From contig NZ_CP081295.1 of assembly GCF_019711375.1 (NCBI RefSeq), positions 1,708,501 to 1,772,500 on the forward strand: a DNA stretch of 64,000 nucleotides, written 5' to 3'. The notes under the pieces were generated by a model. That model saw nothing but the letters and a program-made list of their open reading frames with translations. It ran no database searches and was not told where the DNA came from. The position numbers and the translations under genes are program-made. Below, piece by piece: positions 8,110-16,530 of this stretch (its first letter is position 1; each line of letters starts with the position of its first letter). This stretch comes from Qipengyuania aurantiaca. GTDB taxonomy: Bacteria > Pseudomonadota > Alphaproteobacteria > Sphingomonadales > Sphingomonadaceae.

Positions 8110-10920
8110 ATGTCAAATCAATCGAAAATCCGTCGCGGCGCCTCCGGGACCGCTGCCCTCCTGCTTGCAGGAATTTCCACCCCTGTCCTGGCGCAAACCG
8201 CTGCCAGCACGGAAGACACCGCGTCGCCCGACGAAGATGTCATCGTCGTCACCGGGAGCCGTATCGAAGGGCTGCCATCGGACGGCCCGGTCCAGACGAT
8301 TTCCGTCGACCGCGAGGATATCGTGGAATCGGGCGCCGGGACCATCATCGAGGTCCTCCAGGACCTCCCGGTTGCTTCGGGCGGCGGAGCGACATTCTCC
8401 ACCGCCACGGCCGGTCCACTGTCATCCGACACTCCGGTCGGCGCATCAGCGGTTTCGCTGCGCGGACTTGGCGCCTCGTCCACGCTGACCCTTATCAATG
8501 GCCGCCGCGCCCAGATCAGCGCTTTTGCGCGAGGCCAGGAAAGCTTCATCGACGCTAGCTCGATACCGCTTGCCGCAGTCGAGCGGGTCGAAGTGCTGCC
8601 GTCGGGTGCATCGGCGATCTACGGCGCAGATGCTGTCGCCGGCGTGGTCAACTACGTCCTGCGAAACGACTTCGAGGGGATCGAGCTCAGCGCGAGCTAC
8701 GGTAATTCCACGGCTGGCACCGACGAGGGCCGCTACAACCTCACGGCAGTGGCCGGTGCACGCATTGGCGACCGCAATTCGGTCATGCTGGTGGTCGACT
8801 ATTTCAAGCGCAATCCCTTCTTCCTGCGTGACCGGGAAATCAGCCGGGAGAGCTTCCGGCCCAGCCAGCAGGGCTTCTACCCCAGCTTCAACGATCTGTT
8901 CTTCCAGTTCTTCGACCAGACCGAAGAGCCCGCGGACGGTGGCTGCGCCGCCGACGATTTCGGCTTCGGCAATTTCGGCGAGTTCTGCGAGGTCAACACC
9001 AATGCTTTCGTGTCCGTGCAGGATCGGCTGGAAACGATTGGCGGGTTGTTCACCCACCAATTCAAGATTTCCGACAGCCTGACCTGGTATAACGACGTGC
9101 TCTACAGCCGCGTGGAATCGCGCGGTGTCAGTTCACCGGCCAATTTCTCAAGGGCGCCGATCGATCCGGAAAATCCGTTCTGGCCGGCCGCGCTGCAGGC
9201 AGACATCGTCGAGGAAGGCGGCGTGGGCGATTTCAGCGACTACTTCGGATTCCCGATCTTCGCCTGGGGCAAGATCCCCGAGCCGCGCGCCGTTGAGGTC
9301 GAATCCGACAGCTACCGCATCACCTCGGGTCTCCGCGGTGATCTGGCTGGCGACTGGCGGTTCGACGCGGCATTCCTGTTCGGAGGCAACGACCGCGTCC
9401 AGCGCGGCGTTTCGGGATTGGTGATCGCTCAGAACTTCTACGACCTCAACCTGGGCAATATCTGTACCGACGGATCGCGGGTCGAGCGCTGGGATGTTGA
9501 TCTTGCCCGGCCGACTGCCGATTTCATCGGCGACACCTGCGAAGACGACGGACGGACCACGCTCTGGTACAATCCGTTCGGCGGGCAGACCGCGCAGGAA
9601 GACGGCGTTGCCGAACTGCTCGGCACCGAGGCGGAACGCAGCGGCAAATCGCGCCTCTACGCCTTCGATGCCAGCGTCAACGGTACGCTGCTCGAGATGC
9701 CGGCAGGGCCTCTCAAGGCAGCATTTGGCGGGGAGTTCCGGCGTGAAACGCTGCGCGACACCCCTTCCGGAGTGGCCGTGGCCACGATCGACAATCCTGA
9801 GCCGATCCTGGGATTTTCATCTACGAGCGCCGAGGCTGACCGGAACAGCTGGTCGCTCTTCGGCGAGCTTTATGTGCCGCTGGCGCAAGGCCTCGACCTT
9901 CAGCTGGCCGGACGTTTCGACGATTTCGAAGGCTTTGGAAGCGATTTCAATCCCAAGATCGCCGCGCGGTGGGAGCCGGTCGACTGGCTCGCCCTGCGCG
10001 CCAATTACTCGACCTCGTTCCGCGCACCCTCGCTTGCCCAGAGCGGCGCGGGTGTCCTGCTGAGCTCGTATCGCGTAGACTGCGAGGCGACGCCCGGAGC
10101 CTGCGACGGCGATCCGACCGGCGATGGCGAGGCGCTGTTGTCGGAGGATGTCGGCAATCCGGCCCTGGGCGCCGAGAACGCTCGCAGTTTCGGTGGCGGG
10201 GTCATGATCACGCCCAGCCCCGATATCGAGCTGCAGGTCGACTACTGGAACATTCGCCACGAAGATCTGGTCGGGATTGATGAGGACGACTTCATCCGCC
10301 GCGCGCTGGCAGGCGAATTCGCGGTCGTGGGCGATGGCGAACTGCTAACCGGCACGCCGGGTCTCGAAGTCACCAATGGCTTTGTCACCGACGCGCATTT
10401 CCAGATCACCAATCTGGGATTCCAGAAAACGGACGGGATCGACTTCGCCTATACGCACCGCCTCGGCGGTGGTGATGCAGGCGATTTCACCTTCCGGCTG
10501 GATGCGACGCGCATCCTCAATTTCGAACGCAAGGCCTCCGAAGCCAGTCCGGTCGAGCAGCTCGCAGGCGACTATGTCTATCCCGACTTCATCGCGAGCG
10601 GGAAGCTCCGCTGGCGCAAGGATGCCTGGAGGGCTTCTCTGTCCGGCCATTACAAGACCGGATACCGTGACGACCCCTCGGACCGCACCCTCGAAGCGCT
10701 GGGACTGCCGCTCGACCGGGAGTACGAGGTCGACGATTATCTCACCTTCGATCTCAGCGTGAGCTACGATTTTGCGGAGGACAGCTTTATCCAGCTGGCG
10801 GTGCGAAACATCCTCGATGAGGACCCGCCGCGCGTGCTGGGATCGTCGTCGAATGTCGATCTCTTCAACCACGACCTGATCGGCCGCTACGCTACGCTCC
10901 GCGTGACGAAGCGCTTCTAA
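8110..10920 (+). CDS. TonB-dependent receptor, probable cyanophycin/oligopeptide importer
   Basis: An outer-membrane gated beta-barrel of 936 residues. A signal peptide ends near residue 28 (STPVLAQ), followed by a TonB-box-like EDVIVVTGSRI. The plug is at about 50-190 (VSLRGLGASSTLTLINGRR, ASAIYGADAVAGVVNYVL), the barrel extends to the C-terminus and it ends in a Phe (VTKRF). The family matches large sphingomonad receptors that take up peptides or oligosaccharides. The next three genes encode a transporter, a cyanophycinase and an isoaspartyl peptidase, so the substrate may be cyanophycin or its fragments (inference from context). Confidence 0.9.
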   Translation: MSNQSKIRRGASGTAALLLAGISTPVLAQTAASTEDTASPDEDVIVVTGSRIEGLPSDGPVQTISVDREDIVESGAGTIIEVLQDLPVASGGGATFSTATAGPLSSDTPVGASAVSLRGLGASSTLTLINGRRAQISAFARGQESFIDASSIPLAAVERVEVLPSGASAIYGADAVAGVVNYVLRNDFEGIELSASYGNSTAGTDEGRYNLTAVAGARIGDRNSVMLVVDYFKRNPFFLRDREISRESFRPSQQGFYPSFNDLFFQFFDQTEEPADGGCAADDFGFGNFGEFCEVNTNAFVSVQDRLETIGGLFTHQFKISDSLTWYNDVLYSRVESRGVSSPANFSRAPIDPENPFWPAALQADIVEEGGVGDFSDYFGFPIFAWGKIPEPRAVEVESDSYRITSGLRGDLAGDWRFDAAFLFGGNDRVQRGVSGLVIAQNFYDLNLGNICTDGSRVERWDVDLARPTADFIGDTCEDDGRTTLWYNPFGGQTAQEDGVAELLGTEAERSGKSRLYAFDASVNGTLLEMPAGPLKAAFGGEFRRETLRDTPSGVAVATIDNPEPILGFSSTSAEADRNSWSLFGELYVPLAQGLDLQLAGRFDDFEGFGSDFNPKIAARWEPVDWLALRANYSTSFRAPSLAQSGAGVLLSSYRVDCEATPGACDGDPTGDGEALLSEDVGNPALGAENARSFGGGVMITPSPDIELQVDYWNIRHEDLVGIDEDDFIRRALAGEFAVVGDGELLTGTPGLEVTNGFVTDAHFQITNLGFQKTDGIDFAYTHRLGGGDAGDFTFRLDATRILNFERKASEASPVEQLAGDYVYPDFIASGKLRWRKDAWRASLSGHYKTGYRDDPSDRTLEALGLPLDREYEVDDYLTFDLSVSYDFAEDSFIQLAVRNILDEDPPRVLGSSSNVDLFNHDLIGRYATLRVTKRF

Positions 10921-11001
10921 GGCGGCAAGGTCGAATCCGCTAGGCTCCGGGGCCCGCCCTATCATGGTGGGCTCCGGAGAAGCGGACGACGGGAGAAGAC
11001 G

Positions 11002-12474
11002 ATGTCTGATAGGAAAGCCGAAGACGCGGGCGGCGGCGCCCAGCCGACGCCGCGCGTCTGGCGGATGCCGGATACACTGCTCATCATGTTCACGCTGGCA
11101 TTGTTGGCATGGGCGGCGACATTCGTCTTCGTTCCCGGACAATTCGAGGTGGCGGGCGATCCGAAGCGCATCGTGCCGGGGAGTTATCAGGCCGCATCGG
11201 CGACCATGCCCGCGCCCATAATCGGCAATGAGGAGCGCGCGGGTTTCCTCGACTTCTTTTATGCCGGGCTGGTCACGGGCGATCGCTATTCGCCCACCGT
11301 GGGCCTGATGGCCTTCATTATTGTGATCGGAGGCGTGTTCGGCATGATCATGCGGACCGGCGCGATCGATGCAGCGGTGCAGGCTTCGCTGCCCGGCGGC
11401 AAGGCGCAAAACGAAACCCTGCTGATGATGCTGTTTTTCGCATTTTCTCTCGGGGGCGCGATCTTCGGCCTGTCGGAGGAAGCCATCGCGCTGACGCTCA
11501 TCCTCGCGCCGTCGCTGAGCCGCGCAGGCTATGATGCCATTACCGCGCTGCTGGTATGCCTTTGCGCGAGCCAGATCGGTTTCGCGACGAGCTGGATGAA
11601 CCCGTTCAGCGTGGTGATCGCGCAGAGCATCTCAGGTTTGCCGCCCATGTCTGGGATGGGGCCGCGACTGGCTATCTGGGCAGGCTTCACCCTGCTCGGC
11701 GCGCTCTTTACCTGGCGCTATGCCCGCAGCGTCCGCCTCGGGCTGCGCCCGGCTGTCGGGACGCTCGGCGGATCCATCGATGCCCATGCCGGGCAAACCT
11801 TGCGCTTCCCTCATCTCCTTGTCCTCGCCACGCTCCTGCTCGGCGTGGCCTGGGTGGCTTGGGGTGTCACCACGCGCGGCTACTACCTTCCCGAGATCGC
11901 CGCACAATTCTTCGCAGTGGGCATCGCTACCGCCATCATCGCCCGCTTCGGCAAGCTCGAAGGCGGAGCGACCGGCGAGATGATGGAGGCGTTTCGCGAC
12001 GGTGCGGCGCAGCTCCTGCCAGCTGCGCTCATTGTCGGTGCCGCGAAAGGCATCATGCTACTTCTGGGAGGGGATTCTCCGACCGGCGCGTCCCTGCTGA
12101 ATGCGCTTCTGAACGGGCTCGCCGGGCTGACCGCCGCAGTGCCCGACTGGATGACGGCATGGACGATGTATCTCGCGCAGAGCGTCTTCAATTTCGCCGT
12201 TTCCTCGGGCTCGGGGCAGGCGAGCATTACCATGCCGATCATGGCGCCGCTCGCCGACCTTTCGGGCGTCACCCGCCAGACGGCCGTTCTGGCATTCCAG
12301 CTGGGCGACGGTTTCACCAACCTCGTCGTGCCGACTTCCGCCACGCTGATCGGCTGCCTTGCGGCGGCGCGCGTCTCCTACGGCGATTGGCTCGCGTTTT
12401 TCTGGAAACCGATGCTGGCGCTTTTCATACTCGGCAGCGCGGTCATGCTGCTCGCCCACGGCGGAGGCTTCTGA
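11002..12474 (+). CDS. YfcC-family inner-membrane carrier
   Basis: A 490-residue polytopic protein of the YfcC/DcuC-like carrier superfamily. It starts with a short polar tail, then a first membrane helix (TLLIMFTLALLAWAATFVFV) and a large extracytoplasmic loop. Hallmark segments are FIIVIGGVFGMIMRTGAID, the GLSEEAIALTLIL helix and a C-terminal QSVFNFAVSSGSGQASITMP motif. Family members are predicted to move organic or amino acids. Its stop overlaps the cyanophycinase start (TGATG), so it probably imports the dipeptide product, beta-Asp-Arg, or its amino acids. The exact substrate is an inference. Confidence 0.85.
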   Translation: MSDRKAEDAGGGAQPTPRVWRMPDTLLIMFTLALLAWAATFVFVPGQFEVAGDPKRIVPGSYQAASATMPAPIIGNEERAGFLDFFYAGLVTGDRYSPTVGLMAFIIVIGGVFGMIMRTGAIDAAVQASLPGGKAQNETLLMMLFFAFSLGGAIFGLSEEAIALTLILAPSLSRAGYDAITALLVCLCASQIGFATSWMNPFSVVIAQSISGLPPMSGMGPRLAIWAGFTLLGALFTWRYARSVRLGLRPAVGTLGGSIDAHAGQTLRFPHLLVLATLLLGVAWVAWGVTTRGYYLPEIAAQFFAVGIATAIIARFGKLEGGATGEMMEAFRDGAAQLLPAALIVGAAKGIMLLLGGDSPTGASLLNALLNGLAGLTAAVPDWMTAWTMYLAQSVFNFAVSSGSGQASITMPIMAPLADLSGVTRQTAVLAFQLGDGFTNLVVPTSATLIGCLAAARVSYGDWLAFFWKPMLALFILGSAVMLLAHGGGF

Positions 12475-13709
12475 TGTTCCTGCGATTGTTAGCGGCCTGC
12501 TTCACCCTTGTGGTTGCCGCATGTGCCACGCCGACCTTGCAGGCACAGCCGGGCACGCTGGTCATCGTGGGCGGCGGCCTCGAACCCGACAACGAAGAGG
12601 TCTTCAAAGCCTTTCTCGATGTCCGCCCCGCGGATGCCCGAGCCATAGCGATCGTACCGGCCGCATCGGGCGCCCCGAGCCAGGCCGCCAACGATTTTCG
12701 TAAGGCACTTATCAACTTCGGCGCCGATCCCGAGAATATCCGGATCGTCGAACTGGCCATGCTCGACGATCCGCAGACCGCCGAAATCGACGAGGCCGAA
12801 TGGACGGGAGGCGCCAAGGATGCCGCGGAAATCGCGAAGATCGCGGAGGCGGGCGCAATCTGGTTCACCGGCGGAGACCAGTCGCGCCTGACGCAGCTGC
12901 TGATCGAAGACGATGGCCGCGAAACGCCTATGCTTGCCGCTATCCGCGAGCGGCTTAACATTGGGGCGGTAGTGGGCGGAACGTCGGCCGGGGCGGCAAT
13001 CATGAGCGATCCGATGATTACGCAGGGCGATACGCTGGCGGCGCTTCTGCCCGATGCGCCCGGCGAGGCGGTGCGCTTCGACCGTGGGCTGGGTTTCCTT
13101 AACAATCTCCTGGTCGACCAGCATTTCGGCGAGCGGGCGAGGCTTGGAAGGCTGGCCGCGCTGCTCACCCACGAGCGCCAGCCGCACCGGATCGGGATCG
13201 GCATCGACGAGAATACCGCCATCAAGGTGACTGCAGGGGACACGGAGGCGCTCGTGCTCGGAACAGGCTATGTAACCCTGCTCGATGCGCGCGGCGCCGC
13301 GCGGGGAAGCGGCACGCGCTTCGCGGTTCGGGGTATGTCGCTGAGCCTTGCCTCGAGCGGCGACCGGATATCGCTGGCGGATGGCAGGATCGAACCCGCT
13401 CCCTTCAAGAAAGCAACTATCGGCAACGAATATTTCGGCCGGGCAACCGTTTCGGGAGGCGGCATGGCGCTTGGCGCGACGTCGCTGGCCGAGGTGGCAG
13501 GCGAGGCGCTGCTCGACAATTCGGCCGCCCGTAAGGTCGAGCGCCAGAGTTTCAGCGGCGCCCACGGAGTGACCTACCGCTTCATCCAGACCGATGCCTC
13601 GCAGGGCTGGTGGGGGCGTCCTCCCGAAGGCCGCGCAGCCTATGCCCTGTCCGCCGTCCGCTTCGATATCGAACCGCTCGACATAATCATGAAGAAAGCA
13701 GAAAACTGA
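12474..13709 (+). CDS. Cyanophycinase (peptidase S51), predicted lipoprotein
   Basis: Hydrolyses cyanophycin (multi-L-arginyl-poly-L-aspartate) to beta-Asp-Arg dipeptides. The 411-residue protein carries the S51 motifs: IWFTGGDQSRL, the nucleophile elbow GGTSAGAA with Ser at about 171, and LGFLNNLLVDQHFGERARL followed by GIGIDENTAI. An N-terminal lipobox (VVAAC, Cys17) predicts lipidation and export, so it acts outside the cytoplasm, unlike intracellular CphB. It corresponds best to extracytoplasmic CphE-like enzymes, though longer than many at the C-terminus. Its ends overlap both neighbours by TGATG, showing tight coupling in one operon. Confidence 0.9.
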   Translation: MFLRLLAACFTLVVAACATPTLQAQPGTLVIVGGGLEPDNEEVFKAFLDVRPADARAIAIVPAASGAPSQAANDFRKALINFGADPENIRIVELAMLDDPQTAEIDEAEWTGGAKDAAEIAKIAEAGAIWFTGGDQSRLTQLLIEDDGRETPMLAAIRERLNIGAVVGGTSAGAAIMSDPMITQGDTLAALLPDAPGEAVRFDRGLGFLNNLLVDQHFGERARLGRLAALLTHERQPHRIGIGIDENTAIKVTAGDTEALVLGTGYVTLLDARGAARGSGTRFAVRGMSLSLASSGDRISLADGRIEPAPFKKATIGNEYFGRATVSGGGMALGATSLAEVAGEALLDNSAARKVERQSFSGAHGVTYRFIQTDASQGWWGRPPEGRAAYALSAVRFDIEPLDIIMKKAEN

Positions 13710-14593
13710 TGTCGCACAACTATGTCATAGTCCTGCACGGCGGGGCGGGAGTGAACCCGGATCGGGAGTACGCTCAGGTCGAGGCGCATCTTGCCGGCCT
13801 AGTAGACCGCTGCGACGATATGCTGGCCGGGGGGGCAAGCGCGCTCGATATGGTCGAATTCGCCGTCTCCCAGATGGAGAGCAGCGGACTTTATGTCGCG
13901 GGCCGCGGGTCGGCACCAAACGACCAAGGCGTCGTCGAATGCGATGCCGCGATCATGGACGGGGCGCGGATGAAGGCCGGGGGCGTCTGTGCGGCAGCCG
14001 ATATCGCGGAGCCGATCCGGGCCGCGCGCGCCGTACTCGATCATACGCCCTATATTCTTCTGGCCGGGGACGGCGCGAAGGCCTTTGCCCGTGAGCACAA
14101 TCTCGAAATGGTCGCCGATCCGGCCACCCATTTCGTACTGCCGGTCGGCATCGAAGCCGAGGAAATGCTCCAGCTCGACGAGGGCCTGGCGCATGGCACG
14201 GTCGGCGCGGTCGCCCTCGACATGCATGGCGGACTGGCTGCGGCGACGTCGACCGGCGGGCTCTTGGGCAAGCGCGCAGGGCGTGTCGGCGATACCCCGA
14301 TAACGGGGATCGGCAACTGGGCCGATAGCGAAGTGGCAGTCAGCTGCACCGGGATCGGCGAAGCCTTCATCTATGCCGGAGGTGCCCGCGACCTGGCGGC
14401 ACGAATGGCCTATGGCGGCGAGAGCCTCGAGCAGGCGGGCGATGCGCTCCTGGCAGCCGTGGCGCGCAACCGCGGAGACGGCGGGCTAATCGCCGTCGAC
14501 CGCATGGGCAATGTCACCATGCCGTTCAATTCCGCGGGGATGAAGAGAGCTGTCTCTGGGTCGCGGATCGATCGGAGAGTGTCGATACTGTAG
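13709..14593 (+). CDS. iaaA: Isoaspartyl peptidase / beta-aspartyl dipeptidase (Ntn hydrolase)
   Basis: Cleaves isoaspartyl (beta-Asp-X) dipeptides, here most likely beta-Asp-Arg, to free amino acids. The 294-residue precursor shows VLHGGAGV at the start, GRGSAPN..ECDAAIMDG, and the self-cleavage site HGTVGAVAL, where Thr at about 164 becomes the nucleophile of the beta subunit; GDTPITGIGNWAD follows. There is no signal peptide, so it is cytoplasmic. Start and preceding stop overlap (TGATG). Together with the cyanophycinase it completes the two-step degradation of cyanophycin to aspartate and arginine. Asparaginase side activity is typical of this family. Confidence 0.92.
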   Translation: MSHNYVIVLHGGAGVNPDREYAQVEAHLAGLVDRCDDMLAGGASALDMVEFAVSQMESSGLYVAGRGSAPNDQGVVECDAAIMDGARMKAGGVCAAADIAEPIRAARAVLDHTPYILLAGDGAKAFAREHNLEMVADPATHFVLPVGIEAEEMLQLDEGLAHGTVGAVALDMHGGLAAATSTGGLLGKRAGRVGDTPITGIGNWADSEVAVSCTGIGEAFIYAGGARDLAARMAYGGESLEQAGDALLAAVARNRGDGGLIAVDRMGNVTMPFNSAGMKRAVSGSRIDRRVSIL

Positions 14594-14651
14594 GTGGTTA
14601 CAATCGAAGGCGGCGCGCCGAGTTCTGCTTTTCGCGTGCCGTCAATCGCCA

Positions 14652-14660
14652 GCGGACATT
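14652..14660 (+). repeat. GCGGACATT word of the dispersed intergenic repeats
   Basis: GCGGACATT occurs 59 bases after the iaaA stop, the same core as at 7665-7672. It is short, and listed because all copies sit in intergenic DNA. Confidence 0.3.
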
Positions 14661-14697
14661 CTGCTTACCGCCCCAAAGCTGCCGCCAACTGCGTAGG

Positions 14698-14889
14698 CTA
14701 GGCAAAAATGCCAGCGTCGATCGCAGCAACGTATTTTGCGACTTCGGAAGCTTGACACCGTACGATTAGCTGTTTTGCCGTCTTTCCACGGAATCCTGAG
14801 AGAGCCCGTGTTTCATACCATTGGAGTGCTAGGTTTCTTGAACCGAACCGCGGTTCGACCAAATCCAGAATGTCTTTTTCTGTCATCAT
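14698..14889 (-). CDS. Small MbcA/ParS/Xre-type toxin-binding domain protein (DUF2384-like), orphan
   Basis: A 63-residue protein made almost only of the domain found at the C-terminus of Xre/MbcA/ParS antitoxins: RFGSRNLALQWYETRALSGF, GKTAKQLIVRC and VAKYVAAIDAGIFA. The N-terminal HTH found in full antitoxins is absent, and no RES-domain toxin adjoins it. The start is chosen at the ATG-ATG pair with AAGGGGAGA immediately upstream. A longer open frame upstream to 15045 is not supported. It may be a solo regulator or a relic. Confidence 0.65.
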   Translation of the reverse strand: MMTEKDILDLVEPRFGSRNLALQWYETRALSGFRGKTAKQLIVRCQASEVAKYVAAIDAGIFA

Positions 14890-15166
14890 TCTCCCCTTTG
14901 CACATCTGATACGCGCCCTTCCTATCGGCGCAAAGTTACTCTTGGGCGGCCGGGTTTGTTTGACCAATTTGGGGCTGGACTGAGCGGGATACCCGCGGAT
15001 GTTACGGGCGTTCGAGAAAAATTTCCCAATGATTTGAGTGCCCATTTTTGTCGTCTATGGGGCACCACTTTCCTGCTCGCAGTATTTCGATCCGTCGACC
15101 GCGCTCGCGCTGGTAAAGCTCATGCTTTGCTTGAAGAGGGCAGCCTTGGGGAATACGGGCGGCTCG

Positions 15167-16402
15167 ATGCTGAATTCGGTTTATCCCGTTCGCGCCCTGC
15201 TGCTGGCGATCTTCCTGCTGATGGCGGGCAGCGGCTTTCTGTCGACGCTGCTGGCGGTCCGGCTGGAAGTCGCAGGGGCTTCGGCGGGCGTTATCGGCCT
15301 CGTCGCCACCGCCTATTTCGGCGGGCTGATGCTCGGTTCGATGCGGGTCGAGCGCGTGATTGCGCGCATCGGCCATATCCGCGCCTTTGCCGCTTTCGTG
15401 ACGGTCTATTCGGCGAGCAGCCTGACCTATGCGATCCTCGACAATCCGGGCGTGTGGACCATGCTGCGCTTCATCGACGGCTTTGCGATGGCCGGCGTAT
15501 TCGTCTGCCTCGAAAGCTGGCTCAACCAGCAGGCCAGCCCGCAGAACCGCAGCGGCGTGCTCGCCTTCTACATGATCGCGCTCTACAGCGGGCAGGCGGC
15601 CGGGCAGTTCCTCCTCAACCTCGGCGACAGCGCGCCCGACCTGCCGTTCATGGTTTCGGCAATTCTGCTCTCCATCGCCTTGCTGCCGGTGCTCCTCACC
15701 CGGATGGAGCAGCCGCGTATCGATGCCGTGGCGCCGTTCTCACTCAAGCGTCTCTATAAGGTTTCGCCGCTGGGCATCATCGGCACGCTGATTACCGGCG
15801 CGATGCTGGGGGCGTTTTACGCGTTGGGCGCGGTCTACATCCAGCGCATCGGGATGGGATTGTCCGAGGTGGCGTTGTTCACCTCCTGCGTCATTGCGGG
15901 CGGTGTGGCGCTCCAATACCCGCTCGGCATTCTCTCGGACCGGTTCGACCGGAGGCTCGTGGTCATTGCGTGCTTCCTTGCCGCCGCACTCATCTGCCTG
16001 CCGATTGCGCTGGCCGACCTCGGCGCAACGTGGACCATCGGCCTCGGCAGCCTGTTCGGCGGGTTTGCCTTTGCGCTCTATCCCCTGTGCGTGGCCCATT
16101 CGAACGACCACTTGTCCGAAGAGGAGCGCATCGGCGCGAGCAGCGGACTGGTGCTGACCTATTCGGCCGGAGCTGTCGCCGGGCCGCTGATCGGTTCGGC
16201 GGGCATGGGCGCCTTCGGACCGGCGGGCCTCTTCGCTGTCATAGGTGGGCTAGCGCTCATCGGCGGGCTCTTCGGGATCGGCCGGACCTTCGCGCGCGCC
16301 GCCGTACCGGCCGACGACCAGCAGGCCTTCCAGAGCCTGCCCCGCACGACCCCCATGGCCGCCGTCCTCGAAGCCGAGACACCGATCCAGGACGACCACT
16401 AA
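15167..16402 (+). CDS. Major facilitator superfamily transporter
   Basis: A 411-residue, about 12-helix MFS protein. Helix 1 is ALLLAIFLLMAGSGFLSTLL and the family loop between helices 2 and 3 reads GSMRVERVIARIGHIR. A second half begins around LYKVSPLGIIGTLITGAML and contains GILSDRFDRRLVVIA, the repeat of that loop. It resembles the YcaD-like branch of the superfamily; the substrate is unknown. ATG 15167 begins just before the first helix; an upstream in-frame start at 15038 adds 43 residues with no membrane or signal character and is not preferred. Confidence 0.82.
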   Translation: MLNSVYPVRALLLAIFLLMAGSGFLSTLLAVRLEVAGASAGVIGLVATAYFGGLMLGSMRVERVIARIGHIRAFAAFVTVYSASSLTYAILDNPGVWTMLRFIDGFAMAGVFVCLESWLNQQASPQNRSGVLAFYMIALYSGQAAGQFLLNLGDSAPDLPFMVSAILLSIALLPVLLTRMEQPRIDAVAPFSLKRLYKVSPLGIIGTLITGAMLGAFYALGAVYIQRIGMGLSEVALFTSCVIAGGVALQYPLGILSDRFDRRLVVIACFLAAALICLPIALADLGATWTIGLGSLFGGFAFALYPLCVAHSNDHLSEEERIGASSGLVLTYSAGAVAGPLIGSAGMGAFGPAGLFAVIGGLALIGGLFGIGRTFARAAVPADDQQAFQSLPRTTPMAAVLEAETPIQDDH

Positions 16403-16530
16403 CCATAAAACCGCTGCGTCTCTCTTCTATTACACAGGCCCGAATTCTGCGCGTCTTGCTGGTTTTGTTAACGCCTTGTGGTAAAGGGGCTGGTAACGAC
16501 CTCGGGGAACACGGGGATTATTGGACGGAC

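Noticed and set aside
14890..15045. A longer N-terminus for the small MbcA/ParS-type protein
   Set aside because: The extension is basic and unstructured, and a strong ribosome-binding site directly precedes the internal ATG pair.
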